From contig NC_090319.1 in NCBI RefSeq assembly GCF_040869045.1, positions 284,615,693 through 284,679,692 of the forward strand: a DNA stretch of 64,000 bases. Reading direction: 5' to 3'. This DNA comes from Eurosta solidaginis (taxonomy: Eukaryota; Arthropoda; Insecta; Diptera; Tephritidae). Made by a program: the position numbers and the translations under genes. This document shows positions 42,266 to 54,429 of the stretch, in pieces (the stretch's first letter is position 1; each line of letters begins with the position of its first letter). Below the pieces are notes generated by a model. The model ran no database searches. It saw nothing but the letters and a program-made list of their open reading frames with translations, and was not told where the DNA came from.

Positions 42266-43658
42266 GTATGTTTTTAAGTTTGTAGCTCAAAGGGAAGTTT
42301 CTTAAAACTTTCTTGATATCTCGTCCTGGCCACACCCCACTTTAACTTCTCTCCTCATTTACAGCATTCTATTGAAGATTCCCCAATTTTGTAGTGAAAA
42401 TCGTGGAGGAAAGAAACTTACATAATGGAAATAAAAAATCGTTTATTTGATTCATAACCTCCCTAGTGTACATAAATAAAGCTCGAAATTGCTGTGAAGC
42501 AAAGGTACCAGTACAAAATACATTCACACTTACGGGAGTTTGCAACGTGCAAATTGCTACGTGAACGTCGCGAAAACGTAGAGCCTACAACATGCTCGAT
42601 TTGCCTTGAACTTAGCAAACATTAAAACCTTGTATGCACGAGTCACGATAGGGTGTAGAAGGGGTTTGTTATATCGGCAAGCTGGGAAAAAACTTTTAAC
42701 ACTTAGGGTCGTGGAAGAAAGAGTGGGATCCTCGGGAGTGTTCGCTCCGGCTTATTCGGTTTAAGGGCTCGCCGAGGTTTGCAGTATTTGTTCCTCATGA
42801 GGGAGTATACAAACGAGTGTGTGTCTGGGATCAAGCGTCTTATAAATGTAAAACAATCGCTTAATCACTGGGTTTGGAACCCGTAAGTACTATGACTGGA
42901 ATGCCTGAACTTTACAAATGTATGTATGTAGGTACAGATGCTCGGCTGGTTGATATCCTCGTGACGAAGAGGCTAGAGAATACAGGAAGGTCATTGGTAG
43001 GCGAAATGGGATGTTTGTGGAGCATTTTTTTTAGTTCTCAGAAGGCTATTTGTTATTATCAGCAATACCGGGAATAGAGCTCAGTATTCCCGGAATTTGG
43101 TGAGAAATACCAGGGTCACATTCTATTACGTTTACTTGTTTATGCCGGCCTCTAATTCTTGATTCTGCTACGCCATTAACAAAGTATTTATAACATTTAC
43201 TAGATATATAATGTCATATATTACAATTTTTATGAGATTATTAAACATTTATCTACACATGTACAACCTAATACTCTTTTATAGATAAGTCACCAACTTT
43301 TTTAATTTTTTGTAAACTCTGCTGCTTATTCTCTTTGAATTTCAATGATATGACTTTTCCGGCATAAAGTCTTATAAATATTAAAATTGCTTTGAATATT
43401 TTATGCCTAGAAACATAGTAGTTGAAAGTGCAAAAAATGCCAATTCCATATTTGCAGCAAAATACTGAGAGAAAATTTTGGTTCCATTGCACATTTAACT
43501 GCTGTTTTTGGCGCAATATATGTGGAAGAAACTTAATATTTTCGTTTTTTTAAATTTATTTTAAATTAATGATTCACAAAAATAAAAAAGGTAAAAATGT
43601 CGCAGGAGAACGCAAATTTTTAACTTTTTGAAGTTTTTAAACCAATACGTTATAAAAT
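42266..43658. other. No gene recognised
   Basis: AT-rich intergenic sequence with a more GC-balanced part at 42650-42960. No recognised protein or terminal repeat. Confidence 0.4.
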
Positions 43659-44144
43659 AAGTAAGGAATGCTAAGTTCGGGTGTAACCGAACATTACATA
43701 CTCAGCTGCGAAATTACAGCTTGTAAAACTTTTAAATTACCTTCTTTTAAAAGTGGGCGGTGCCACGCCCATTCTCCAAAATTTTAATTATTTTCTATTC
43801 TGCGTCATAAGATCAACCCACCTACCAACTTTCATCGCTTTATCCGTCTTTGGTAATGAATTAACGCACTTTTTCGGTTTTTCGAAATTTTCCATATCGA
43901 AAAAGTGGGCGTGATTATAGTCCGATTTCGTTCAGTGCCCAGGAACTTACATACCAAATTTCATTAAGATACCTCAAGTTATCGTCTTTACAGACAAACG
44001 GACGGACGGAAATTGCTAAATGAATTCATTTCACTTTGATATATAAAAGTCTATACATATCTCGATTAATTTATGCCGTTACGGGGTACCGTTATGCGAA
44101 CAAAATTAATATACTCTGTGAGCTCTGCTCAGCTGAGTATAAAA
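43659..44144 (+). mobile_element. Short internal-deletion copy of the GTGGGCGTGG repeat family
   Basis: The left end AAGTTCGGGTGTAACCGAAC then ATTACATACTCAGCTG and the right end CTCAGCTGAGTATAAAA form inverted CATACTCAGCTG/CAGCTGAGTATA termini. Between them are one AAGTGGGCGGTGCCACGCCC and one AAAAAGTGGGCGTGATTATA block and the GGACGGACGG run. At 486 bp it is about a third of the length of the 7161-8850 copy. Confidence 0.8.
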
Positions 44145-46157
44145 CATATATTACGAAGAGTCAAGCTCAAAATGTGTTAGCCTTCCATGCAAAAAATGAA
44201 AATTGATAGTCTTTCATGGGACCGACGATATACATATGTATGTATATTATATCCGGTCTCCTTTATTTAAATAGAAAAAAAACATAATTCAAATACATCC
44301 CCTGTCCTCAATGGAGGAGCATTGAGTGCAATTTAACACTTACTAAAAAATATTTGTTCAAGAGTTCATCTGTATTTAAATATCACATGACTTACTAATG
44401 ACCGAAAATTATGAAAATAAACATTTACATGACACAGAGGAACGTTCTTAACTAAACACCGTTATTAGGCGTGTACCACCAATGGTGTGGATATTTTTTT
44501 CCTGCACTGTTAAGAATAAATTCAATCAATTAAATATTTTTTTTTTCCATATTTATGTAAAATAAAACTTCTACAAATGTTGTAGCTAAACTATGAAATT
44601 TTACGAAAATTTCGAACTTTGTATTTTGAGTTCGCTGAATTTTGAGTAGAGTAAGTGCGGGTAATGTGGTATATTTCCTTTGTAAAATCAGGAATTTGCA
44701 TGCAATTTTAATGAAAATGGGTTAATAGGATACTACAAGGATTACAAACAAAAGAAGCAAGAAGCAATAGTCTTACAGTTGAAAAGTTAAGAGATATTTA
44801 AAAATATATCTTAAAAGTCATACATCTGCTCTTGAAAAAATTGGCGGGTAATATGGTATACCGTGTCGGTTAATGTCGTATAATATACCGCAATACCCAC
44901 GCATCGTACCCTTAGATAATAAGAAAGCAGTTTTACATTGAAAAGCAACAATTTATTTCAAAAACTGAAAAACTAAAAACGAAATGTTTTTAAACCTTAA
45001 AAAATCGTCTTAGTTTTTAGATAAATTCAATTAATTAACCCTGTGAGATAACAAATTACAAGGAACGCAAAGAAAAATTGCAGTTCATTTCAAAAATTAA
45101 AAATTAAATAAGTTGGACTGTTTCAGAAAAGTATCTATGCAGTTTGGTAGCCCAAACAATTTTAGTGTGACAAAGTAAAAGCAACAGGTTCCCCGAAATT
45201 GGCATAGATTCTTGATTTTATTCCGAATGGTTTTTTTATATTTTCCTCAAAACAAGAATTGAAATGTTTTTTTTATATGGGAGAAAATCTGAAACACTTT
45301 TCAGTAAACGCTCAATGCAAATTTTGGGAAACTTAAAAAAAAAACTGAAAAAAATTTCGGAAATTTTGTACTAAATTTTCCGGAGGAATGGGGACAAATA
45401 GCAAACGAATTTTTTAAACGACAATTGATATTCGCTTGTTGGTTGGTATACTGAAGTTGAACTCGTTTTCTGCTGCATGTACAAGAAGTTAAAAAGTGGA
45501 ATTTCGTGACTGCGATGTATCCGTCGGGCAGGTCCCCTTTATACGCCTTAGTTTACTGTCTGATAGGACTAGTGATAGACGATGCGAGTACTGAGGGAGT
45601 AGTATTGATATTTTTCAGAAATATACTCGAGTATTTTTACTCCTTGACTTTCACTAAGGACTAACTTATGTATCGATACTTTACCAAGTGTCGATGATCT
45701 ACAGGTTCAAGGTCAACAAAGTACAGTCTATCACCCGGATAACTTGAGCAAACATGTATAAATCTTCAGCACATCTGGACGGAGCTTATCTGGACTTAAG
45801 CTTTTGTCGATGATGCGGTAAAAGCTGCCAACTCCCCCTTTCACTGTAAACGACTTTTTAGTAATTGTAGACTGAAAAACAATTTCTACACACGGAGGTA
45901 AAGGAAAAGTATGTGTTCTTTGCTCAGAATCACAAAAAATCTCTTAATACAAAACCTGCTAACTTAAGCAAAATTATGAAAAGCTGCTAACTCCATAAAT
46001 CTTCACTACATTTTAAAATATAAAGCAGGGGTCGTCACTCCATAAGCGCTTTCACGCAATTGTTTTTATAAAACGCTCAGGTAAGCTCACCGCATAGCCA
46101 AAAATTTTTGAATATAAAGATATTGCATGCGCGAACTTCGGTGGAAAGCAGCGGAGC
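44145..46157. other. No gene recognised
   Basis: AT-rich. Text around 44850-44900 (GGTAATATGGTATACCGTGT) and 45570-45660 suggests old repeats, but I cannot assign them. Confidence 0.4.
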
Positions 46158-46392
46158 GTAACAAAATTCTAGTAGGTCACTTTCACCACACCAAAAACTT
46201 TAACACAATTTTTAACATAATTTAAGCACAGAAATACACTGATTGGAGTTTTAGTGAGTAAAAGTTAAAATTCTGAACACATTAGCTGAATAAAAAGTGT
46301 ACAAATAATTATTAAATAACAAATACAGACAGTGGTAGTTTAACAAATTCTGCTGTGGTAAGTGGTGAATGTGACCTACTAGAATTTTGTGA
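46158..46392. repeat. Inverted repeat element, ~230 bp
   Basis: ACAAAATTCTAGTAGGTCAC then TTTCACCACA at 46161-46190 is inverted at 46362-46391 (TGGTGAATGTGACCTACTAG then AATTTTGT). The spacer is about 170 bp. Probably a MITE or foldback element; the boundaries outside the arms are unclear. Confidence 0.6.
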
Positions 46393-46839
46393 AGCTTGCC
46401 TCACACGATTTTTCGTCTATGCAATGTCTCTATATTATATCGTTTCTGGCATAAGCAAGCGCGCCACACATCCCCGCGCGCACGCATTCTATCCTCTCGC
46501 TGATAACCGAATGTATTCTGCTGTACCCATTAGGAACTAAACTGCTATAATTTCGTGTAAAATTACTTTTGAAGTAATATTTTTGGGTATATTTTTGTTT
46601 CACCTGTACGAAAACAATGAAGCTTTGTTTGATTTATTTAATAATTAAATTAAATTTGAATTGCAGGCAGTATTTTTAAATGCATTCAAGAAAACAATGC
46701 AATGCGTTAATTTTGAAAGCTACCAAGTCCGACTGGGTTGGTGTATGTGCCAGCGCCATTTCTGCTCGCAGAATGGTTGTACCTATTTTTTTATAAAACA
46801 AAATGAAGAATAGACGTGCAATAATTTTTAGAAAATAAT
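46393..46839. other. No gene recognised
   Basis: Short open frames only; the flank of the hAT-like remnant that follows. Two ~25-bp direct copies of AAAACAAAATGAAGAATAGA-type text straddle the boundary at about 46795 and 46850. Confidence 0.35.
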
Positions 46840-47035
46840 TTTTTAGAAAACAAAATGATGAATAGACGTGCACTGACAAAAATTTATTTCGTCTCACTTG
46901 ACTTATTAATTGAATATGGAATATACATATTAGTGATAAGTTTGAAGGACATGCATGCTTTGTTTCACCACTATTAACCGGAGAAGATAATTTAAGATTA
47001 TCACTCATTTATCTAATAGAATATAATAAATAATA
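46840..47035 (+). pseudogene. Remnant of a hAT transposase 5' region
   Basis: Nucleotide similarity to 49345-49500: AAAAATTTATTTCGTCTCAC against AAAAATTTATTGCGTCCTAC, and GCATGCTTTGTTTCACCACT against GCATGCTTTGTTTTACCATT. Only the start of the BED-finger region is represented and it contains stops. Together with 49340-51160 it flanks the 47041-49313 element. Confidence 0.5.
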
Positions 47036-47169
47036 GCCGTGTTTTTTTTTAACGGTTTTATTTTTGTTGACTCTGTGTAGCGAACAGAATTTTTTAATCG
47101 AAATTTAAGTAACTTCCCGATAAGCTACAAGCTTGAAGCTTGGAATATAGTTCAGAAACCGATGACAAT

Positions 47170-47365
47170 GCAATAATAAGAAAAAAATTTCCGATAAGTG
47201 GCGCATGGATCGAAATATTTAAAAAAATCGTATTTGTGGTCCGATTTGGCTCATTTAAATCCTCACTTAGATGCGTAGGAGCGTTTTTTGGCGGCAACAC
47301 ATATATAATTTTTTTAATATTTTGGTCCTTGCGCCACCTGTCGGCGATTTTTTTCTTATTATTGC
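47170..47365. mobile_element. Hairpin MITE, 196 bp
   Basis: GCAATAATAAGAAAAAAATT then TCCGATAAGTGGCGCATGGA at the left is inverted at the right (TGCGCCACCTGTCGGCGATT then TTTTTCTTATTATTGC). The arms are about 58 bp around a ~75-bp centre. It lies inside the left part of the 47041-49313 element. Confidence 0.75.
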
Positions 47366-47906
47366 TGTAGGGTTATCTACTTGAGTTAGATATACTTTCT
47401 TTTTATAAATTATTCTTAATTGAGTTATCTTTTGAAGATGAGAATTTTTCATGATTCAATCACAAGAGGTTTGCTCGACAGACACTTTTTTTGACAATTG
47501 CAGCCATTTTGCTCCCAAATCGAATTTTCATCGGTTAACTGTGTTGTTTCTTTGCGAATTTTCGAAAAATATTAGTAGTAGAAATAGGAAGCAATCAGTT
47601 TAGAAATACTCGATAAGTACTGAACTGCATAATTCCCTAGAACATTTATTTTAATTTAATGATGAATTTATTAACTATGCCATGATCTATTAGTGTGGCT
47701 GAACATAGGTTTTATGAAAAGTACGGACACCAAGGAATCGTGCACATTCGTAAACCTATTAACATACGAAACCAATTCAAAATTCATCGTTCAACGTCAA
47801 AACCTCGACTATTAAATCGATTCACGTAAAAATGTCATTAGTAATTAATGGAGATGCCATAATGAAATGTACTCATTGGGCATGTTAACTTATTCAGGTA
47901 AAAGTC

Positions 47907-48276
47907 TAGAACAGTAGTCTACTGCTAATACGCGTCCAAAAATATCGAGAGAGGTGACCTCGACAACAGTTTGCAGTTGAAGTTGGCAATTTTCAAATTT
48001 TTTGTGCACTTAAAAAGATTTTGTGTACAAAGGGAGTTTGCACGCATTTAATTTTGATCCCACCTCATGTGTGGACCGGCCAGGGTAATTTTTTATAAGC
48101 TCGGCTGAAGGCCGCCAACACACGCGGGGTCATTTTTCGGTTTTTCGTCAATATATTTTGAACTAAAAAAAATTTTTATTTCCACCTTCGAATTATTGTT
48201 ATCGAGGTCAATACGCGTCTTTTGACACTTCTCTCGATATTTTTGGGCGCGTATTAAAAGTCGACCTTCTGTTCTA
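47907..48276. mobile_element. Foldback/MITE element, 370 bp, with AATACGCG ends
   Basis: TAGAACAGTAGTCTACTGCT then AATACGCGTCCAAAAATATC and GAGAGAGG at the left is matched, reverse-complemented, at the right by TAGAACAGAAGGTCGACTTT then TAATACGCGCCCAAAAATAT and CGAGAGA. The arms are about 46 bp. Internal CGAGGTCAATACGCGTC repeats part of the arm. Nested in the 47041-49313 element. Confidence 0.75.
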
Positions 48277-49235
48277 TTAATTCCGTATGTTCGGAACATT
48301 CGTCTCCATTTAAGAATTTAGAGAATCGGTTTATATTTGGAATATTATGCATACTCGGACCTCGTGCGGTAGTATCAAATGAACGTATTCCAAATTTTCT
48401 AAATTAACAGTTTATCCGGAACGCTTCCATGAAAACTTAACGGAAAAGTTCTTTCCGAAATGTCAGAATAAAAAGGTGAATATTCCCTGAGTAGCAGGAC
48501 CGCACAAAAGCTTATCTCTTCTGGTCAAGGTAGGAACAAAAAGTTCCAAGACAATAAGCCATTTTATTTTATTTTTGTTTTTGTCAGTTCATTGCGTCTG
48601 ATTAGTAGCGTATTATCCCATGTCGCCTGCCTGTTGAAAATCATGCTATCTCAAAATCTTTTTCAAAAATTTCCCAAATCAGGATTTGTCACAAAACCGC
48701 CGTATATTAGAGTTAGATTGAAGAACGCTTCATCTCAGAATGCTTTTCATTAACTCCCTCTTATGACAAAATGCATTGAACTTATGCTCATGTAGGGAGT
48801 TTTGGAAACAAATTTTGAGATAGTGCATTTTTGAATAAAATTCTAACGTGCGGCATTCTTCAAACAATTTCTGAAAGAATGGCCAAACCAACATAACTTT
48901 ATCAATTCACGAAATATTTAGTAGAAAATGAATCATTTCCCCAAAAACTTTTGGCATTTACAAATTTATTATCACTACTAATATACTACCAAAGATACTT
49001 GTCTACAACAATTTCACTGAAGGGGATTGAATTATTGCCCGTTTTCCTTACTTCGTAAAAGCAAGCCGTCCAGATTATTCAATTTGGGAGTGTCAAAGAT
49101 CTGTCATCATTGAAGAACAAACCTCTAGTAATTGAATCATGAGAATTTTTGAATTACTTCAAAAAGAAAATTTTTGTTTTAGATATTTAAAAACTTCAGA
49201 TGAATAAAAACTAAAAGTTGTTCTTGAATTTTTTT
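48277..49235. other. Interior of the 2.3-kb inverted-repeat element
   Basis: AT-rich, no open frame longer than about 60 codons and no recognised protein. If a transposase gene was ever present it has been lost. Confidence 0.4.
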
Positions 49236-49339
49236 TTATCGGGAAGTTACTGAAATTTGAATTACAAAATTATGTTCGCTACACATAGTCAAGCTAAATA
49301 GACCCGTTTAAAAAGCATTTATTTTGAAATAACTGGCGA

Positions 49340-51160
49340 TACAAGTTGAGAAAAATTTATTGCGTCCTACATTGTAAAATAAATTTTATATGGATTTGGA
49401 GGTTGAATTTTTATTTTCCACGAACTTCAAAGGGGAAGCACAATGCATGCTTTGTTTTACCATTATAAGCCGAATTTGTGCTCACGACTTGAGAAGGCAT
49501 TATATGAGTTGTCATGCGAACTCTCCACAGATATTTTAGTGGGAGAATCGCGCAAAGAACTAGTGGAAGCCCTTCGAAAATCATTTATTGAGCAGGATGC
49601 GAAAAATATACTGTCGTATATTGAAAATAATGGAGAACTCGTGGGCTCACGGCTCTCTAAAATTCAATGTTTCCCAGACAATGCCCCCTTAAGAGCTTCA
49701 TATATTGCAAGATTAAGCATTGCAAAAAATTGCAAACCCTTCACAGAGGGAGTTTTCATTAAAAAAGTTTGCCAAGAAATGATGCATTGTTTCGGAGATG
49801 AGGGTGCATTGTTGGCAGATACAATAGATAAAGTTTCTCTCTCCGCAGCATCTGTGACTCGCCGAATTGCAAACTTAAATTCCTTTCTGGATGGAGCGTT
49901 AGGTGAAAAATTGAATTGCTGTTTTTATTTTTTAATTGCCTTGGATGAAACTTGCAACATTTCCGACACAAGTCAACTCATTTTAGCAGTAAGAATGGTA
50001 ATGAAAATTTTAGCACATCCGAGGAGATTTTCGCATTAATTCCTTTATTAAAAAATACTGGGGGAGTTGATATTTTTAATTCCGTTAACGAAAGGTTAAA
50101 TTTAAGCGCTAACATTGAAAAGTTTTCGTCGGTGTGTACAGATGGTGCACCCGCAATGGTTGGAAAAAAAGGTTTTGTTGGCCAGCTCTTGAAAAACGAT
50201 ATACGGGTTCCATCGTTTCATTGCATAATACACCAGGAGTCTCTGTGTGCAAAATGGACTAGTAGTGTTAATACGATGAACGTAGTCGTAAAAATCGTTA
50301 ACAGAATCAGAGGAGGGCACAATTCATTAACACATAGAAAATTTAAGATATTTTTGGATGAAATCGGAAACGAATACGGCGATTTGTTAATGTATACGGA
50401 AGTTAGATGGCTTAGTAGGGGAAAATGTCTGCAACGATTTTTTGAACTGAGGAAAGAAATTGCTGTATTTATAGAAACAAGTGAAAGGCTTTGATGATAT
50501 TTTAAAAGAAATTAAGTCACAAGAATTTAATATAAATCTTGCTTTTTTGACAGATTTGACAAAATATTTAAATCATTTAAATATTTCAATGCAAGGATTT
50601 AATAAAACGATTTTTGAAATGGTGAACTCAATTGAAGGGTTTGTAAATAAAATTGGCGTGGTTTTAGCTGATATGAACATAGAAAAACTTTATAACTTTC
50701 CTTCATTATTCCTTCATAATTTCTCTTTTCTTATAACTTGTCTCACTGACTTGAAAAATAACTTTTCTAAAAGATTCCAAGGCTTGGAGTTATCACGAAA
50801 ATGTTACCAATTTTTTTATACTCATGACATGCGATGCAATTGAGCAGAGGCCAGAACTCCAAATGGAGCTGAGCGACTTACAATGCAACTTTGAACTACA
50901 GTTACTAGATTTAAAAGGCATTGATTTTTGGAAAGTTATAACCAAGGACAAATATCCCTTACTGCGGCAAGAAATTATAAAATTTTATTCAATCTTTGGT
51001 ACGTACATTTGTGAAAGCTCCTTTTTATTCCTTAAGCAAATAAAAACAAATAACAGAAATAGAGTTACAAATCAGCATTTAGAAGCGCTCCTGAAATTAT
51101 CAACCATAAACATCAAAATATATATAGAAAAATTAGTTGCGGACAATTTAAAGTAGGTTA
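49340..51160 (+). pseudogene. hAT-superfamily transposase with BED finger, frameshifted
   Basis: An ATG at 49390 opens MDLEVEFLFSTNFKGEAQCM then LCFTIISRICAHDLRRHYMS and CH, a BED zinc finger (CxxC...HxxxxH). After a frameshift near 49530-49560 the frame from 49443 carries GESRKELVEALRKSFIEQD, FTEGVFIKKVCQEM and LIALDETCNISDTSQL. A third frame (49952-50494) carries SSVCTDGAPAMVGKKGFVGQ, HCIIHQESLCAKW and YTEVRWLSRGKCL. Further frames continue to 51156. The protein matches the GTF2IRD2/ZBED5/FAM200-like hAT transposase group: DDE-type RNase H fold split by an insertion, with the catalytic region near LDET and CTDGAPAM. At least three frameshifts make it inactive. Confidence 0.85.
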
Positions 51161-51164
51161 ATAT

Positions 51165-51480
51165 CTGCAGTTTCATCCTAACTTTAATCCTTCTTTCCGA
51201 AATACTATTAAATAAAAAATTAAAAACAAAACAAACAAAAAAATAAAAAAAACATACAAAAAATAAAAACAAAAAAATATAAAAGATGAAATAAAATAAA
51301 TGAATGAATCAGAATTACAAGATTATTATTATTTATATTATTTTGTTTCTAAAGAAACAAAACAAAACAAAAAAAATAAAAAGCCTAAAAATATAAAAAA
51401 AATTTTTTTTAAATATAAACAAAAAAACTATAAAAAATTAAATATAAAAAAAATCGAATGAATTTACCTTCTATCAGGAT
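51165..51480. repeat. A-rich low-complexity tract
   Basis: AAAATAAAAA and AAACAAAAAA blocks with a few T runs follow directly after the transposase remnant. No coding content. Confidence 0.8.
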
Positions 51481-51589
51481 TACAAAATGTATAATTTTCT
51501 TTCAAAAATAATATCGTTTTAAGAATTTTCGGAGTTTTTACAGTGTACTTTTTAATAGCCCCGTCGCCATTTTTTTTATTTTTGGATTT

Positions 51590-52040
51590 CAAAGTAGGTG
51601 TGGTCACGCTTCCATAAGGAGCTTGTGGCGATCCCTGATATAAAGTATTGAGTGACGTTTTTATTCAACTGAGTTTTTTTGCTCCACTGTTTCAGCATCA
51701 TTGACATTATATATGGTCGACATCAGATTATAACAACGCCCACTTTTTTAGCTCACTATTTCGAAAAGTAGAAAAAGGGGAGAATGCATTAACAAATACT
51801 AATAAAGTGGTGAAATTTAACGGGTGGATGGACTTTATGACGCAAAATAGAAATTAAGTAAAATTTTCACAAAATAGCCGTGGCACCGCCCACATTTAGT
51901 AGAAGAAAACTTAAGTTTTGTAAGCTGTTGATATCTACATATTTGCAATTTGGTGGAAGAGTGGTCCTTAAAAAAATTTGTGAGAGCCCACAGTTCTGTA
52001 TGTAATGTTCGGTTCCCAAACTAAACATTCCTACATGTTT
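51590..52040 (-). mobile_element. GTGGGCGTGG repeat family copy, minus strand
   Basis: On the minus strand the right boundary reads TAGGAATGTTTAGTTTGGGA then ACCGAACATTACATACAG, the family's left end in diverged form. It is followed by ATGTGGGCGGTGCCACGGCT and AAAAAGTGGGCGTTGTTATA. The 3' terminus is missing or too diverged to place. Confidence 0.7.
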
Positions 52041-52876
52041 TCTACTCTATTTGAAATTTGTGATCTCATTTAAAAAAATACATTTTCTTCATTTTTGGTA
52101 AAAGCTCTTACTTGGATAGAGTATCCTCGATACTTTTGCTGAGTATGAGTATTTGCATCGATACTTTGATCCGAGTATTTTAAATTTCTAAAAGTTCTAC
52201 CACTTCGAGCCTCTAAAAGTATCCGATTTTTGGTAGGGTTGTTTTACTGATAGTTTTTATTATACATTCTCCCTTAGCAACGGTTTATGCTTGAGAGATG
52301 CAATTTTTCTTTTTCATTCATTTAAATCAGCGATGTGCAAAACGGCTCGTATTACGAGCACGCTTTACACATTTAAGTGCTAGGTGGGGGACGATCAAGT
52401 GCAGGTATGTGGGGCGAAGAACGGAGGAAGAGAATAATATACAAACGCACATAAGATTGATAAAGAGAGAGTATTTGGCTATGTGGAAAATAGAGCTGCC
52501 ACCGCTCTTATTATGCTCAAATTATTAAGCGTTTTAGGATAAACTAGCCTTTACCGGCGGCTTCGCTCGCACTAAAGGTCACAAATATGTAATGTCGCTT
52601 TTGTGATTCACAACTCGAACTGAATTTTCAGTTGTAATTTTAGAAGTTTCTTTATGATTCAAATCATAAACAAAGCAAGTTTTAAAATTAGAAAAATGGT
52701 CGCCGTAAATTAAACACACATGCTCCAACAATTTTTGCAGTAAATTTGAAAATTCCTCTATAATTTGGAATTTATAAATGAAAGCAGTTATGTTTATAAT
52801 AAAACTGGTAAAATTAGTCGTTTTTTATGCGATTGATACCTTTTTTTTATTTGTAAACTGATGCATTTCTTTCTAG
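52041..52876. other. No gene recognised
   Basis: AT-rich. Text at 52095-52200 (GAGTATCCTCGATACTTTTG) resembles text at 45610-45690 and may be an old repeat. Confidence 0.35.
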
Positions 52877-53085
52877 GCTCACGGCATGGCGGAACGATAC
52901 AAGGTGGCAGCATGGTGACATACCTACAAGCATAAATAAAAATTTCATGTACTTTGTTTTTGTAAATTCGATGGACAAATGTCAAAATCGTACTGCACTG
53001 GAAGTTGATGTATCAAATCAAATAAAAAAGTTTATAATCAGCTGTCCCATGCTGCCACCTTGTATCGTTGCGCCATGGCTCACGG
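52877..53085. mobile_element. P-like MITE with perfect 8-bp target duplication
   Basis: The element is 52885-53077 (193 bp), flanked by GCTCACGG at 52877-52884 and 53078-53085. The left end is CATGGCGGAACGATACAAGG then TGGCAGCATGG; the right end is its near-perfect inverse (CATGGCGCAACGATACAAGG reverse-complemented). The interior is nearly identical, in reverse, to 21675-21868, so both are recent copies of one family. Confidence 0.9.
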
Positions 53086-54429
53086 CAACACTGCCAACAA
53101 GTCTGAAATGGGTTTTGTTTTCACACGATTGTATAGGAAGCGAGCATTAGTACGTTTTTCTACTACTACTTCCTCTAATGCTACTACTTTAAAAATACTT
53201 GTATGTATATATATTGCAAAACGAATCGGCTGGCATATAATTAAATGTATGTGAAGGCGAAATGAGTGTCAATAATGCGCTGCTTAACATAAAGTCGACT
53301 TCAGTCTATGGTTACTCCGTTTTTCGTATTTCTTGCCATAAAATGTATGTTTTTGTTTTCGTACTATTGTAACGCAGTTTAGGAATTGGTTTTCGAGGTT
53401 GAGAGAGAATATTTTCATTTAAATTTTTTAGTGTTTCCGCAACCTTCTTGCCATTGTTTACTATAAGTTTGGCAGCTTAATTCGAGGTTATGTTGCGAAT
53501 AGAGTGGAAAGCACTCGCAGGCCGTGAAAATAGGCACTCGAATGGAGTGGAATGAAGAACAGTAGGAAGACAAGAGTTGCATTGGATCAATCATTGCATC
53601 AATATTAAAGATAAATTTAGAAAAAATAATTAAATACTTGAGTATAAGCAAACATTTTCTTTCAATTACTGCAATTAAGGTGCCCTTGATGCTATATTTT
53701 CCAAAATTATAACATTTTATGTCTGTTTAAAAATTTAACTTCAATTTCTCTAAGATTTCCGTAATATGGACATTAGTGATGTTTGTGTGTGTGTGCAAAT
53801 TTTGAGCGATCAGCTGTTAGTTGCGCTACTTGGTAAAGTTTACAATGCTTCTTGCGATGAATATCGTTAGAGACGAAGCGTACGATATTTCCAATGTACT
53901 TTTTACTCCCCCAACACCCCAAAACACACAACCGCCTCACCTAGCACTCGCTGGCACTGAAACTGATTTAGGAGCCCAAAATAGGGCCATCCTTGATAAC
54001 TTGAATGTCGATGAGTGTACTTCTCTAGGAGGTTTTACTGTACACTGCCCAGTGTTATTAGACACGCAGGGCACGCGTTATTATTTATCGTTCGTGTCAT
54101 GCACTAGCTATGACGTTCTAGAAATTAAAACCAATATCATATACATAGAGTTTATAAATCATAAATTAGTCAAGCCAAGCTGAAAGGTTTGGCAAACAAA
54201 TCAAGTGTCACAGCAAATATGTTTGCTTACATTTCCATGCGATTTACCTTCATTGCTTGGGGATACTGGAATTGTGCAGTGGAAATGTTGCAGACATGCG
54301 ACCTATGATTTTTAATTTGCGATAATTCGATTGGAGGATCGAAAGGATTGAAATGTAAGGAAAATAATGGAAAGGAAAGTATACGGAAGAAAAGAAAAGG
54401 TTTGTTTATTATAGCTGCGATATCGAAGA
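53086..54429. other. No gene recognised
   Basis: AT-rich. An open frame at about 53850-54183 (ending YDVLEIKTNIIYIEFINHKL) is the longest, but it has no recognised domain and I do not call it a gene. Confidence 0.4.

Larger units (their letters stand above)
47041..49313. mobile_element. Large inverted-repeat element (2.3 kb) with two nested hairpin elements
   Basis: The left arm (about 47041-47125: TGACTCTGTGTAGCGAACAG ... TAAGTAACTTCCCGATAAG) is inverted at the right (about 49236-49313: ATCGGGAAGTTACTGAAATT ... TATGTTCGCTACACATAGTC). The arms are about 75-90 bp and imperfect. The interior holds no open frame of note but contains inverted-repeat elements at 47170-47365 and 47907-48276. A non-autonomous DNA transposon seems likely; the exact ends and target duplication are not resolved. 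Confidence 0.6.

Noticed and set aside
53821..54183. Open frame of 120 codons
   Set aside because: Begins with a TTG in an AT-rich spacer; no homology recognised, no splice or promoter context.
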